A program made the position numbers and the translations under genes. From Inediibacterium massiliense (GTDB taxonomy: Bacteria > Bacillota > Clostridia > Peptostreptococcales > Thermotaleaceae), in assembly GCF_001282725.1 (NCBI RefSeq), contig NZ_LN876586.1:273009-337008 (forward strand): a stretch of DNA of 64,000 bases, in the 5' to 3' direction. Below are positions 26,463 to 35,295 of this stretch, piece by piece (the stretch's first letter is position 1; the number at the start of each line of letters is the position of its first letter). A model generated the notes under the pieces. The model worked only from the letters and a program-made list of their open reading frames with translations. It did no database searches and was not told the origin of the DNA.

Positions 26463-27839
26463 ATGGCAAAAAAGGAAAAAACTATTTTTGTATGTCAAGA
26501 ATGTGGATACGAAAGTCCGAAGTGGATGGGCCAATGTGTATGTGGAACTTGGAATAGTATGGTGGAGGAGAGGATACAAGAAAATAAGTATAAAAAATCA
26601 CCTACCATTACAGGAATGAATAAACCTCTTCCTATTGGAGAGATCAAATCAGGTACTTATGATCGATTAGATACTCATATAGGAGAACTTAATAGAGTTC
26701 TTGGAGGAGGACTTGTGAAGGGTTCTTTGGTGCTTATTTCAGGAGAGCCTGGAATTGGGAAGTCAACCCTTATTCTACAGGCTAGTAGTACCATCGCAAA
26801 AGCATATGGAACCACTCTTTATGTATCGGGAGAAGAATCAGAAGAACAAATTAAAATGAGAGCAGAAAGACTTGAGGCTATTGAAAAAGATTTAATGATT
26901 GTATCAGAAACCAATGTAGGTAAGATTAAAGAACATATAAAAAGTTTAAATCCTTCATTAGTAATTATAGATTCTATTCAAACATTATTTCAACCGGAGC
27001 TTTCTTCTGCTCCTGGCAGTGTATCTCAAGTAAGAGAATGTACCAATCATATTATGCATGTGGCAAAGACAAAGAATATTCCTATTTTTATCGTAGCACA
27101 TGTGACCAAAACAGGGGAATTAGCAGGACCTAGAATACTTGAGCATCTTGTAGATACGGTACTTCATTTTACGGGAGAAAGAACACAAGAATTAAGAGTG
27201 TTACGTTCCCTTAAAAACAGGTTTGGGACAACTAGTGAAATAGGTGTATTTGAAATGAGAGAAGAAGGATTAAAAGAAGTACTAAATCCATCAGAAACTT
27301 TTTTAGAAGGGGTAGTAGACACGGAAGGAGCTATTGTCATCAGTAGCTTAGAAGGAACAAGACCTCTTCTCTTGGAAGTGCAAGCTTTGGTAGCTCCTAC
27401 TAATTTAGGATTTGCAAGAAGAGCTGCTATTGGAGTAGATCTGAATAGATTAAATTTAATTTTGGCTGTTTTAGAAAAGAAGGTAGGAGTTCCTCTTGCC
27501 AATCAAGATGTATATGTAAACGTAGTAGGAGGATTAAAGCTAGAAGGGACTTCAGCAGATTTGGGAGTAGCATTGGCTATATTTTCAAGTATGAGGGGAT
27601 TGATTATTAAAACGACAAATACTATTGCTATTGGAGAAATTGGACTTACAGGGGAAATAAGACCTGTTTCAAATATGGAAAAAATGATTAAGGAAGCAGG
27701 AAAAATGGGTTTTAAAAGATGTATACTTCCTCAAAAAAGCATTAAAAAAATTCAAAATGCTGAAATGGAATTAATAGGAGTTTATTCTTTAAAAGATGCA
27801 ATAGATCATATGTTTCTGAAAAATGAAACAAACTTTTAA
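26463..27839 (+). CDS. radA: DNA repair protein RadA (Sms)
   Basis: A 458-residue RecA-like helicase active in branch migration during recombination repair. The N-terminal zinc finger is 'CQECGYESPKWMGQCVCG' (about 10-27). Walker A is 'GEPGIGKST' (about 95-103) and the RadA motif is 'LKNRFGTTSEIGVF' (about 249-262). The C-terminal Lon-like domain has 'GGLKLEGTSADLGVALAI' (about 354-371). CGGAGG precedes the ATG. It is followed 75 bp later by disA, the usual Firmicutes pairing. Confidence 0.97.
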   Translation: MAKKEKTIFVCQECGYESPKWMGQCVCGTWNSMVEERIQENKYKKSPTITGMNKPLPIGEIKSGTYDRLDTHIGELNRVLGGGLVKGSLVLISGEPGIGKSTLILQASSTIAKAYGTTLYVSGEESEEQIKMRAERLEAIEKDLMIVSETNVGKIKEHIKSLNPSLVIIDSIQTLFQPELSSAPGSVSQVRECTNHIMHVAKTKNIPIFIVAHVTKTGELAGPRILEHLVDTVLHFTGERTQELRVLRSLKNRFGTTSEIGVFEMREEGLKEVLNPSETFLEGVVDTEGAIVISSLEGTRPLLLEVQALVAPTNLGFARRAAIGVDLNRLNLILAVLEKKVGVPLANQDVYVNVVGGLKLEGTSADLGVALAIFSSMRGLIIKTTNTIAIGEIGLTGEIRPVSNMEKMIKEAGKMGFKRCILPQKSIKKIQNAEMELIGVYSLKDAIDHMFLKNETNF

Positions 27840-27914
27840 AAAATCCTTTTATCCTAATGAATATATGTAATATAATAGAAAAATAGGAAAAATGATATTA
27901 GGAGGATAAAGCAA

Positions 27915-29000
27915 TTGGTAAAAGAGGATAAAGTAAAAGAAAAAGGAATTATGGAGTCTATTAAGATCATAGCGCCAGGAGCTCCTTTAAGAGAAGGATT
28001 AGAAAATGTCCTAAGGGCAAAAACTGGAGGATTAATAGTTATAGGGGATAATGAAGAGGTGATGAATCTCGTAGATGGAGGATTTTATATTAATGTAGAT
28101 TTATCTAGTGCTTATTTATATGAACTTGCTAAAATGGATGGAGCTATTATTTTAAGTTCAGATGTAAAAAAGATATTATATGCAAATACTCAACTCATAC
28201 CAGATCCTTCTATTCCATCTTCGGAAACAGGAATTAGACACCGAACGGCAGAAAGAGTTGCAAGACAAACAGGACTTATTGTTATATCTATTTCTCAAAG
28301 AAGAAATATTATAACCATCTATAAAGGATATTCTAAATATATTATTCAAGATACAAATAAAATATTAAATAAAGCAAATCAAGCTATTCAGACTTTGGAA
28401 AAATATAGAAAAGTTTTAGATCAAGCTATGACTAACTTAAGTGGTTTAGAGTTTGAAGATTTAGTAACTATTCAAGATGTTTCTATAGTGCTACAAAGGA
28501 CAGAAATGGTTATGAGAGTTGTAGTAGAAATAGAAAAATATATTAGTGAGCTTGGAAATGAAGGACGCCTTATTAGTATGCAGTTAGAAGAATTATTAGA
28601 TCATGTAAAAGAAGATGGAAAATTTGTAGTAGAAGACTATATTATTAAGACAGAAGATCGTGATTATCCTATTACTGCAAGACAAATTAAAAACTTATCT
28701 TCTGAAGAACTTCTTGACTTATCCAATATTGGGAAAATCTTGGGATATGGAGGAGTAAATGATTTATTAGATATGCCTGCTTCTCCAAGGGGATATAGGA
28801 TATTAAGTAAAATTCCTAGATTGCCTATGGGTGTTATTCAAAATGTAGTAAATCATTTTGGAGATTTTCAAAAAATTCTAAAGGCATCTATTGAAGAATT
28901 AGATGATGTAGAAGGAATTGGAGAAATAAGAGCAAGAGCTATTAAAGAAGGATTAAGAAGAGTTCAGGAGCAAGTTTTATTAGATCGACATATTAGATAA
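27915..29000 (+). CDS. disA: DisA, DNA-integrity scanning diadenylate cyclase
   Basis: A 361-residue enzyme making c-di-AMP and binding branched DNA. The DAC domain has '[10 protein letters not shown]' (about 73-82, DGA motif) and '[15 protein letters not shown]' (about 106-120, RHR motif). A helical spine follows, then a RuvA-like HhH domain ('[19 protein letters not shown]', about 330-348). The start is TTG at 27915, after TAGGAGG. This gives the N-terminal length normal for DisA. It follows radA, which is a known regulator of DisA. Confidence 0.97.
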   Translation: MVKEDKVKEKGIMESIKIIAPGAPLREGLENVLRAKTGGLIVIGDNEEVMNLVDGGFYINVDLSSAYLYELAKMDGAIILSSDVKKILYANTQLIPDPSIPSSETGIRHRTAERVARQTGLIVISISQRRNIITIYKGYSKYIIQDTNKILNKANQAIQTLEKYRKVLDQAMTNLSGLEFEDLVTIQDVSIVLQRTEMVMRVVVEIEKYISELGNEGRLISMQLEELLDHVKEDGKFVVEDYIIKTEDRDYPITARQIKNLSSEELLDLSNIGKILGYGGVNDLLDMPASPRGYRILSKIPRLPMGVIQNVVNHFGDFQKILKASIEELDDVEGIGEIRARAIKEGLRRVQEQVLLDRHIR

Positions 29001-29002
29001 TG

Positions 29003-29039
29003 AAAAAATCGCGTGTTCCCAAAGGAACATGCGATTTTT
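29003..29039. terminator. Bidirectional terminator between disA and the MazG-like gene
   Basis: aaaatcgcgtgttcc / ggaacatgcgatttt stem with A and T flanks. The right arm 'ggaacatgcga.ttttt' is also found at about 57432-57448 inside repeat copy E. Confidence 0.85.
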
Positions 29040-29433
29040 AGTATAAGCTGTATTTTCCTAAAGTTTGAATATGTTTAGATTGTTTTAATAGTATTTCATT
29101 TAAATCAAGATTTAAAGAATTGCATATTGCCACGAGATAAAAAAGATGATTTCCTATTTCTTCTTCTATTTTATCTTTACAAATTTCACAAAGCTCACCA
29201 GAAATATGGTTGTCCATAAAATTCTTTAACTCTTCATAAGAAATTTCATCTGGAATGGATTGTTTTTTTGCATCAATATGAAGACAGCCGCAATTGGTTG
29301 CTGATTTTATAATAGATCTATTGACTTTACTGCAACTTTCTTGGTATTTAGATATAATATCTAAAATACTTTTATGTCGAATTAATACATTCGATACGCT
29401 ATCTTGAAATTGATTCAGTGGAGAATTATTCAT
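29038..29433 (-). CDS. MazG-like domain protein with cysteine pairs
   Basis: A 131-residue protein. Its C-terminal helix pair 'DKIEEEIGNHLFYLVAICNSLNLDLNEIL' (split across about 92-121) follows the pattern of MazG/dUTPase-like all-alpha NTP pyrophosphatases, where the acidic EExxE...L residues bind magnesium. It also has 'NCGCLHIDAKK' (about 47-57) and 'GELCEICKDK' (about 80-89), cysteine pairs not typical of MazG, which could bind a metal. The start at 29433 has GAGGTG upstream; an earlier in-frame codon is rejected. The function is not established. It is convergent with disA. Confidence 0.6.
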   Translation of the reverse strand: MNNSPLNQFQDSVSNVLIRHKSILDIISKYQESCSKVNRSIIKSATNCGCLHIDAKKQSIPDEISYEELKNFMDNHISGELCEICKDKIEEEIGNHLFYLVAICNSLNLDLNEILLKQSKHIQTLGKYSLY

Positions 29434-29596
29434 AAATTTAGTCACCTCGATCAAAATAAATGAAAACATTTTCAACTTAAGTTTATTCTAGCATATTATG
29501 GGTAAAAATAAAAGGAATTATGATAAAATAGAACTTGGCAAATAATGATAAACTTTTCTGAAAAAATATATGAAATAAAAAATGATCAAAAGAACA

Positions 29597-29625
29597 TTGA
29601 CAATCTTATAATGGTATGGTAAAAT
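29597..29625 (+). promoter_or_regulatory. Upstream promoter of carD (P1)
   Basis: TTGACA (29597-29602), 17 bases and TAAAAT (29620-29625). Confidence 0.75.
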
Positions 29626-29635
29626 TATTATTTTC

Positions 29636-29664
29636 TTGACAAAAGATCTTCCATGTTGTATACT
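29636..29664 (+). promoter_or_regulatory. Downstream promoter of carD (P2)
   Basis: TTGACA (29636-29641), 17 bases and TATACT (29659-29664). It starts 10 bp after the -10 box of P1, giving two tandem near-consensus promoters. Confidence 0.85.
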
Positions 29665-29702
29665 AAATTATAGGTAAAGTGTAACTTGGGAGGTTTTGCC
29701 GT

Positions 29703-30179
29703 ATGTTCAATATAGGTGATAAAGTGGTTTATCCTATGCATGGAGCAGGAATTATTGAAGCGATAGAGGAAAAAGAAATCTTAGGGAAGAAACGGAAATA
29801 TTATATTATGAAGATGCCCCTAGGAGATATGAAGGTAATGATTCCACTAGAAAATGTAGAAGACATCGGCTTAAGAGAAATTATATCTTTTAAAGAAGTA
29901 GATCAAGTAATGGCTGTACTAAATGACGATATATCAAAGATGCCTAAAAATTGGAACAGAAGATATAGGGCAAATATGGATAAAATCAAAAGTGGAGATA
30001 TTTACGAAGTGGCTATGGTTGTAAGAAATCTTACTCTTAGAGATAGAGAAAAAGGACTATCTACGGGAGAAAGGAAAATGTTAGCCAATGCAAAGCAAAT
30101 TCTAGTAAGTGAATTAGTATTAGCAGGAAGCATAGAAGAAGATAAAGCAGAAGAATTGATCAATGAAGCGATTCAATAA
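29703..30179 (+). CDS. carD: CarD-family RNA-polymerase-interacting regulator
   Basis: A 158-residue protein with an N-terminal RNA-polymerase interaction domain ('IGDKVVYPMHGAGIIEAIEE', split across about 3-23, and 'YYIMKMPLGDMKVMIPLENV'). A helical C-terminal DNA-binding domain follows (about 70-155). CarD-type proteins stabilise open complexes, notably at rRNA promoters. CTTGGGAGG precedes the ATG. Two tandem strong promoters suggest high expression. In this family the gene often lies between disA and yacL, as here. Confidence 0.94.
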   Translation: MFNIGDKVVYPMHGAGIIEAIEEKEILGKKRKYYIMKMPLGDMKVMIPLENVEDIGLREIISFKEVDQVMAVLNDDISKMPKNWNRRYRANMDKIKSGDIYEVAMVVRNLTLRDREKGLSTGERKMLANAKQILVSELVLAGSIEEDKAEELINEAIQ

Positions 30180-30189
30180 ATCAATTCCT

Positions 30190-30221
30190 AAGTGAAGCGT
30201 CTTATGACGCTTCACTTTTTA
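30190..30221 (+). terminator. Terminator after carD
   Basis: agtgaagcgtc / gacgcttcact stem with a T5 tail. Confidence 0.92.
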
Positions 30222-30333
30222 TCATACATAGTATGAAATGACTAAAATATATAAAATAGGTTGAAAAGTGGTAGTATTTAGTTATAAAATAAAATTAGCA
30301 TGGCTATACTTCTCAGATAGGAGGTGAGCATTT

Positions 30334-31449
30334 ATGTTCAATAAAATTATAAGAGGAGCACTGACACTAGCAGGTGCTTCATTAGGATATGCAGTGACCA
30401 TGCTTTTGTTAAAGCTTGCAAAGTTTCAGGAATTCATAGAAATACCTACAATTACCCCTCTTATGGCTTTTATAATTGGTATCATAGGTGCAGTTGGTGG
30501 CGGAATTATATTTTTTATTATTGCTCCATGGTTGATGGAAAAAGGTCTCAATTCTGCCAATTGGGTAGAAGGAGAGTTGCAAAAGATTCCTACCATGGAT
30601 ATGATTGTTGGGTCTGTAGGGTTGACTATAGGACTTTTGATTGCTTATTTAATTAGCAATATTTTAATGGGTATATCTATACCAATAGTTGGAACTATTT
30701 TATCCATTATGCTTTACATATTCTTAGGATATCTTGGAGTAAGTATTGCTACTAAAAAAAGAGATGATCTTGGAAATTTGGCTGTATTATTTAAAAGAAA
30801 TGCAAAAGAGAAAACAGAAACAAAAGGAAGTAAAGCGGCAACTCCTAAAATATTAGATACAAGTGTTATTATTGATGGAAGAATTGCGGACATTACTCAA
30901 ACAGGATTTGTGGAAGGAGCTATTGTGATTCCAGAATTTGTATTAGAAGAATTAAGACATATTGCGGATTCCTCAGATAGTTTAAAAAGGGCTAGAGGAA
31001 GAAGAGGTTTAGACATTTTGAATAAAATTCAAAAAGAACTAAATATGGAAGTACAAATTACAGATAAAGATTTTGAAGATGTTGCAGAGGTAGATATTAA
31101 GTTGTTAAAACTTGCTCAATTTATGGATGGGAAAGTAGTTACTAATGATTACAATCTTAATAAAGTAGCAGAACTTCAAGGAGTTCCCGTTTTAAATATT
31201 AATGAACTTGCCAATGCAATAAAACCTGTAGTGTTACCAGGAGAAGAAATGATTGTGCAAGTTATTAAAGAAGGTAAGGAATCGGGACAGGGAGTTGCTT
31301 ATTTAGATGATGGAACAATGATTGTAGTAGAAGGTGGAAGAAAACATATTGGAGAGACTATGGGAGTATTAGTTACAAGTGTATTACAAACAGCGGCAGG
31401 AAGAATGATTTTTGCAAAGCCTAAAATGTTAGTAGATAAAACTGCATAA
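30334..31449 (+). CDS. yacL: PIN/TRAM-domain membrane protein (YacL family)
   Basis: A 371-residue protein. Four hydrophobic segments (about 8-28, 42-66, 88-108, 112-136) anchor it in the membrane. A PIN nuclease-like domain follows, with acidic residues in '[11 protein letters not shown]' (about 173-182), 'IPEFVLEEL' (about 200), and '[11 protein letters not shown]' (about 270). A C-terminal TRAM domain ends the protein ('[18 protein letters not shown]', about 312-330). It is likely a membrane-tethered RNA-binding or RNA-cleaving protein, but its substrate is unknown. AGGAGGTG precedes the ATG. The position before ispD is standard. Confidence 0.93.
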   Translation: MFNKIIRGALTLAGASLGYAVTMLLLKLAKFQEFIEIPTITPLMAFIIGIIGAVGGGIIFFIIAPWLMEKGLNSANWVEGELQKIPTMDMIVGSVGLTIGLLIAYLISNILMGISIPIVGTILSIMLYIFLGYLGVSIATKKRDDLGNLAVLFKRNAKEKTETKGSKAATPKILDTSVIIDGRIADITQTGFVEGAIVIPEFVLEELRHIADSSDSLKRARGRRGLDILNKIQKELNMEVQITDKDFEDVAEVDIKLLKLAQFMDGKVVTNDYNLNKVAELQGVPVLNINELANAIKPVVLPGEEMIVQVIKEGKESGQGVAYLDDGTMIVVEGGRKHIGETMGVLVTSVLQTAAGRMIFAKPKMLVDKTA

Positions 31450-31469
31450 TAATATATGTTATAATAAAA

Positions 31470-31500
31470 TTAAGCCCAGCATATGCTGGGCTTAATTTTG
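31470..31500 (+). terminator. Terminator between yacL and ispD
   Basis: aagcccagcat / atgctgggctt perfect palindrome followed by AATTTT. Confidence 0.85.
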
Positions 31501-31515
31501 AGAAGAGGTGAAAAA

Positions 31516-32241
31516 GTGCTAAGAGATCACTTTATATCAGTTATTATTGCAGCAGCAGGGCAGGGAAAAAGAATGAATCAAAAGATCAATAAACAATATA
31601 TAAATCTTTTAGGCAAGCCTATTTTAGCTCATACCCTTGAAGTTTTTGAACAATCAAGTTTTATAGATGAAATAATTGTGGTTACACATCCAGATGAAAT
31701 AAATTATTGCGATAAAAATATTATTTCTTTTTACGATTTTAAAAAAGTAAAAAAAGTGATATCAGGAGGAAAAGAAAGACAAAATTCTATTTATAATGGT
31801 TTACAAGAAGTAGATGCAAAATGTAGTATTGTAATGATTCATGATGGAGCAAGACCTTTTATTAAAGAAGAAAATATCATAGAGAGTATTGATGAAGCTA
31901 TAAAATACAAAGCTGTAGGAGTAGGAGTACCTGTAAAAGACACAATCAAAGTGGTAGATGAAGATAAAAATATTGTAAGTACTCCTAATAGAAAGTTTTT
32001 ATGGGCTATTCAAACACCACAAGTTTTTTGTTATGATCTTTTAATAAAGGCACATAAAAAGGCCATAAAAGATCAATATATAGGGACAGATGATACAGTG
32101 TTGATAGAAAGAATGGGACAGAAAGTAAAAATGTTAATGGGAAACTATGAAAATATAAAAATTACTACTCCAGAGGATTTATACATAGGAGAAGCTATTT
32201 TAAAAAGGAGGAATAAAAGTGAGAGTAGGAATGGGGTATGA
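31516..32241 (+). CDS. ispD: 2-C-methyl-D-erythritol 4-phosphate cytidylyltransferase
   Basis: A 241-residue enzyme of the MEP isoprenoid pathway, attaching CMP to methylerythritol phosphate. '[20 protein letters not shown]' (split across about 9-28) is the CTP-binding loop. '[10 protein letters not shown]' (about 109-118), '[10 protein letters not shown]' and '[10 protein letters not shown]' complete the family pattern. The start is GTG at 31516 after AGAGGTG. Translation from further upstream would begin inside the preceding terminator and is rejected. Its last 23 bases overlap ispF, so the two are coupled. Confidence 0.96.
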   Translation: MLRDHFISVIIAAAGQGKRMNQKINKQYINLLGKPILAHTLEVFEQSSFIDEIIVVTHPDEINYCDKNIISFYDFKKVKKVISGGKERQNSIYNGLQEVDAKCSIVMIHDGARPFIKEENIIESIDEAIKYKAVGVGVPVKDTIKVVDEDKNIVSTPNRKFLWAIQTPQVFCYDLLIKAHKKAIKDQYIGTDDTVLIERMGQKVKMLMGNYENIKITTPEDLYIGEAILKRRNKSESRNGV

Positions 32242-32686
32242 TGTACATAAGCTTGTAGAAAATAGAAAGCTTATTATAGGAGGTGTGGATATTCCATATG
32301 AAAAGGGACTCCTAGGGCATTCTGATGCAGATGTATTACTTCATGCTATTATGGATTCTTTATTAGGAGCAGCAGCTCTCGGAGATATAGGAAGACATTT
32401 CCCAGACACAGATGAAGAATTTAAAGATGCAGATAGTATAAAACTTTTAGAGGAAGTAAATAATATTTTAAGAAATAAAGGGTATAAAATTATCAATATA
32501 GATGCTACCATTGTAGCTCAAAAGCCAAAGATGGCTCCTTACATAGAAGATATGAGAAAAAATATTGCAAATACATTAAAGCTCCATATAAACCAGGTAA
32601 ATGTAAAAGCTACTACAACAGAAGGTTTAGGATTTGTGGGACAAGGTGAAGGAATTGCATCTTATGCAGTTGCAAGCGTTGAATGA
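32219..32686 (+). CDS. ispF: 2-C-methyl-D-erythritol 2,4-cyclodiphosphate synthase
   Basis: A 155-residue enzyme catalysing the MEP step after IspE. Metal ligands are in 'GMGYDVHKL' (about 4-12) and '[25 protein letters not shown]' (about 39-63). '[11 protein letters not shown]' and '[17 protein letters not shown]' are also diagnostic. The start is GTG at 32219 with AAGGAGG seven bases upstream; a later ATG at 32231 would cut into the active-site strand. It overlaps the end of ispD. Confidence 0.97.
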   Translation: MRVGMGYDVHKLVENRKLIIGGVDIPYEKGLLGHSDADVLLHAIMDSLLGAAALGDIGRHFPDTDEEFKDADSIKLLEEVNNILRNKGYKIINIDATIVAQKPKMAPYIEDMRKNIANTLKLHINQVNVKATTTEGLGFVGQGEGIASYAVASVE

Positions 32687-32692
32687 TTTATA

Positions 32693-32721
32693 TTGACAAA
32701 CAAATTGTTATTGGGTAATAT
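32693..32721 (+). promoter_or_regulatory. Sigma-A promoter of proS
   Basis: TTGACA (32693-32698), 17 bases and TAATAT (32716-32721), directly after the ispF stop. Confidence 0.8.
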
Positions 32722-32734
32722 GTATATAAGTTAA

Positions 32735-32980
32735 AATGGATATAGGCTGTGATAGGAAATAGTAGATTGGAAGATCCTTTTAGAGAGCAAGGTTCTAAGG
32801 CTGAAAGACTTTGTATGTGATATCTTTTCGAACCCATCCTGGAGCTTAAGGCTGAAAAAAGTAAGTCTTTACGGTGCTAGTCCGTTATTTCTAGTATGAG
32901 GGCATTCTTTATGAAATGAATTAGAGTGGTACCGCGAAATAAAACCTTTCGTCTCTATAAGCAGATGAAGGGTTTTTTAA
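32735..32980 (+). promoter_or_regulatory. T-box riboswitch (proline) with terminator
   Basis: AGAGTGGTACCGCG (32923-32936) is the T-box antiterminator element. The terminator hairpin (aaaacctttcgtct / agatgaagggtttt) spans about 32941-32978. A CCC/CCA triplet at 32833-32836 in the stem I region is the likely Pro specifier. It controls the downstream prolyl-tRNA synthetase. Confidence 0.92.
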
Positions 32981-33003
32981 ATTTTTGGAAAAGGAGATTG
33001 ATT

Positions 33004-34446
33004 ATGGGAAAAAAAGATAAACAATTTGTACAAGATATTACACCTATGGAAGTAGATTTTCCACAGTGGTATACAGATGTAATTTTAAAAACAGATTTAG
33101 TAGATTATTCACCTGTAAAAGGATTTATGGTTATTAAACCTTATGGATATGCAATATGGGAAAACATTCAAAAATATATGGACAAAAGATTTAAAGATAC
33201 TGGACATAAAAATATGTATTTTCCATTACTTATTCCTGAAAGTCTTTTAAAAAAAGAAGAGGAGCATGTAGAAGGATTTGCACCAGAGGTTGCGTGGGTT
33301 ACTCATGGAGGAAAAGAGGAATTAGCAGAAAGACTTTGTGTAAGACCTACTTCAGAGACTATTATTTGTTCTATGTACTCAAAATGGCTTAATTCTTATA
33401 GAGAACTTCCATATCTTTACAATCAATGGTGTAGTGTAGTCAGATGGGAAAAAGCAACAAGACCATTTTTAAGAACCTCAGAGTTTTTATGGCAAGAAGG
33501 ACATACCCTTCATGAAACTTATGAGGAAGCTCAACAAGAAACTTTGCAAATGCTTAATATTTATAGAGAAACGGCGGAAGATTTACTTGCTATGCCTGTT
33601 GTAACAGGAAGAAAAAGTGAAAAAGAAAAATTTGCAGGAGCTTATGCAACTTATACAATGGAAGCTTTGATGCATGATGGGAAAGCATTACAAGCAGGAA
33701 CTTCTCATAATTTAGGACAACATTTTACAAAAGCTTTTGATATTACTTATCTTGGAAGAAATGGTGAGATGGAACATCCTTATCATACATCATGGGGAGT
33801 ATCTACAAGATTAATAGGTGGAATCATCATGGTACATGGAGACAATAGAGGTCTTGTATTACCTCCAAGAGTAGCTCCTATTCAAGTTGTTATCGTCCCT
33901 ATTGCACAACATAAAGAAGGCGTATTAGATAAAGCATATGAGCTTAAGAAAGGGTTAGGAGACGAAATAAGAATTGAAATTGATGATAATGAAAACTACT
34001 CACCTGGATGGAAATTTAATGAGTGGGAAATGAAAGGGGTTCCAATTCGTATAGAAATAGGGCCAAGAGATATAGAAAATAATCAAGTAATGATTTTTAG
34101 AAGAGATACATTAGAGAAAGAAGCTGTTTCTATGGATCATTTAAAGGAAACAGTAGAAAAATTATTAGATGATATTCATAACAATCTTTTAGAAAAAGCG
34201 AGAAAGCATAGAGATGAAAAAACTTATTATGTAGAAAGCTTTGAAGATTTTAAAGAAAAAATGGATAAAGAGCCTGGATTTGCAAAAGCTATGTGGTGCG
34301 GAGAAAAAGAATGCGAAGAAAATGTAAAAGCACAGACAAGTGCTACTATTAGATGTATTCCTTTTGAGCAAGAAAATTTAGGACACAAATGTCATTTCTG
34401 TGGAAAAGAAGCAAAACATATGGTTTATGTAGCAAAAGCATATTAA
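33004..34446 (+). CDS. proS: Prolyl-tRNA synthetase, archaeal/eukaryotic-type (no editing insert)
   Basis: A 480-residue class II synthetase. Motif 2 is '[27 protein letters not shown]' (split across about 142-168), the proline pocket is '[10 protein letters not shown]' (about 234-243), and motif 3 is '[16 protein letters not shown]'. The anticodon-binding domain (about 285-390) is followed by a C-terminal domain with four cysteines ('[11 protein letters not shown]', 'HKCHFCGKE'), as in the zinc-binding archaeal-like ProRS. It lacks the YbaK-like editing insert of the bacterial type. ATG 33004 follows AAAGGAG and the T-box terminator. This is evidently the working ProRS, because the second ProRS-like gene at 54001 lacks catalytic motifs. 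Confidence 0.96.
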   Translation: MGKKDKQFVQDITPMEVDFPQWYTDVILKTDLVDYSPVKGFMVIKPYGYAIWENIQKYMDKRFKDTGHKNMYFPLLIPESLLKKEEEHVEGFAPEVAWVTHGGKEELAERLCVRPTSETIICSMYSKWLNSYRELPYLYNQWCSVVRWEKATRPFLRTSEFLWQEGHTLHETYEEAQQETLQMLNIYRETAEDLLAMPVVTGRKSEKEKFAGAYATYTMEALMHDGKALQAGTSHNLGQHFTKAFDITYLGRNGEMEHPYHTSWGVSTRLIGGIIMVHGDNRGLVLPPRVAPIQVVIVPIAQHKEGVLDKAYELKKGLGDEIRIEIDDNENYSPGWKFNEWEMKGVPIRIEIGPRDIENNQVMIFRRDTLEKEAVSMDHLKETVEKLLDDIHNNLLEKARKHRDEKTYYVESFEDFKEKMDKEPGFAKAMWCGEKECEENVKAQTSATIRCIPFEQENLGHKCHFCGKEAKHMVYVAKAY

Positions 34447-34455
34447 CTTTAGGAT

Positions 34456-34495
34456 AAAACACCTGTTAGAGAAATCTAACAGGTGTTTTATTTTA
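34456..34495 (+). terminator. Terminator after proS
   Basis: aaaacacctgttaga / tctaacaggtgtttt stem with ATTTTA tail. Confidence 0.92.
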
Positions 34496-34689
34496 TGGGA
34501 TTGATAATTTTGTATCTAAATATTTATATTTGCTATCATGATTTTGTATATATTTGTAATATTTTAAATGATGATGTAAAAAATGTAATATATTGGTTGA
34601 AAAATAATGACATATGGTATAAACTAGTAAAGTCAGATAAGTTTATAAACTTGAATGATACTGTTATAAAAAACTAAATAATTGTTTTT

Positions 34690-34875
34690 AGGTTCTTTGA
34701 TATAAAATTCAAAGATGAAAAGGGAATTAGGTGAAAATCCTAAACGGTCCGGCCACTGTAAGTGGGAAGTACTTCTTTTATATGTCACTGGGAAACTGCT
34801 GGGAAGACAAAGAAAAACGATGATCCATAAGTCAGGAGACCTGCCTAAAAATTGTAGCATATGACCTTCCGAGAA
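34690..34875 (+). promoter_or_regulatory. Cobalamin (B12) riboswitch
   Basis: The conserved core elements appear in order: 'ggtgaaaatcc' (about 34730-34740), 'gccactgt' (34752-34759), 'ctgggaaactgctgggaag', then the B12 box 'gtcaggagacctgcc' (34831-34845). It precedes an intrinsic terminator (about 34965-35003) and the large NEAT-protein gene. With AdoCbl bound, the locus downstream should be switched off. It lies in the 849-bp gap between proS and the NEAT gene. Sequence upstream (34496-34689) contains only a doubtful 64-codon open frame and no certain promoter. Confidence 0.95.
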
Positions 34876-34919
34876 AAGGATAGATGCAAGATAAAATATG
34901 TCTTATATATCATTACTTA

Positions 34920-35003
34920 TCAATATAGAAGTGTGGATATAAGTCTATATTGTATGTTTAGAATAAAAAGTCTTGATCTTTTGTGGAGGTCAAGACTTTT
35001 TTA
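34920..35003 (+). terminator. Hairpin plus Rho-independent terminator of the B12 riboswitch
   Basis: A first hairpin (caatataga / tctatattg, about 34921-34952) is followed by the terminator aaaaagtcttgatc / ggtcaagactttttt (about 34965-35003). This fits a transcription-terminating expression platform. I could not identify the antiterminator pairing by eye. Confidence 0.8.
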
Positions 35004-35295
35004 TTTTTATAAGTGTTAAAAAATGAAAAAAGTGATAAATATGATGATCAATCATCCCTTAGATGAATTTTAAAAAAGGAAAGGAGAGATTTTATGTAAA
35101 AAATGAAGGAGATATATAAATAAAATATCAAATGAAAAAGTATGTGATTAGAAATAGCATTGATAGATATTGATTTTAATAAGATTATAAACATACTTAT
35201 ATTTTTAAAATCATAAGTAACTGAAAGCAGAATTATAAAATAAAACTAGGGGATGAATTATGATTTAAATAAAATGTAAAAAAAGGAGAGACATT
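35004..35295 (+). other. Leader between B12-riboswitch terminator and the NEAT gene, with start-stop micro-ORFs
   Basis: This 290-bp stretch has no gene. It holds a palindrome gatgat-ca-atcatc (about 35043-35056). It also holds ATG-TAA at 35094-35099 behind AAAGGAGAG, and ATG-ATT-TAA at 35260-35268 behind AGGGGA. A third ATG-TAA (35274-35279) has no clear ribosome site. Whether these are translated, or remnants of a lost gene, is unknown. Confidence 0.45.

Noticed and set aside
34483-34677. A 64-codon open frame between proS and the B12 riboswitch
   Set aside because: It begins in the proS terminator tail, has no ribosome site and looks like translated AT-rich sequence.
35043-35056. Palindrome gatgat-ca-atcatc as a Fur box
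   Set aside because: It does not fit the 7-1-7 Fur pattern and lies downstream of the riboswitch terminator, so I do not call an operator.
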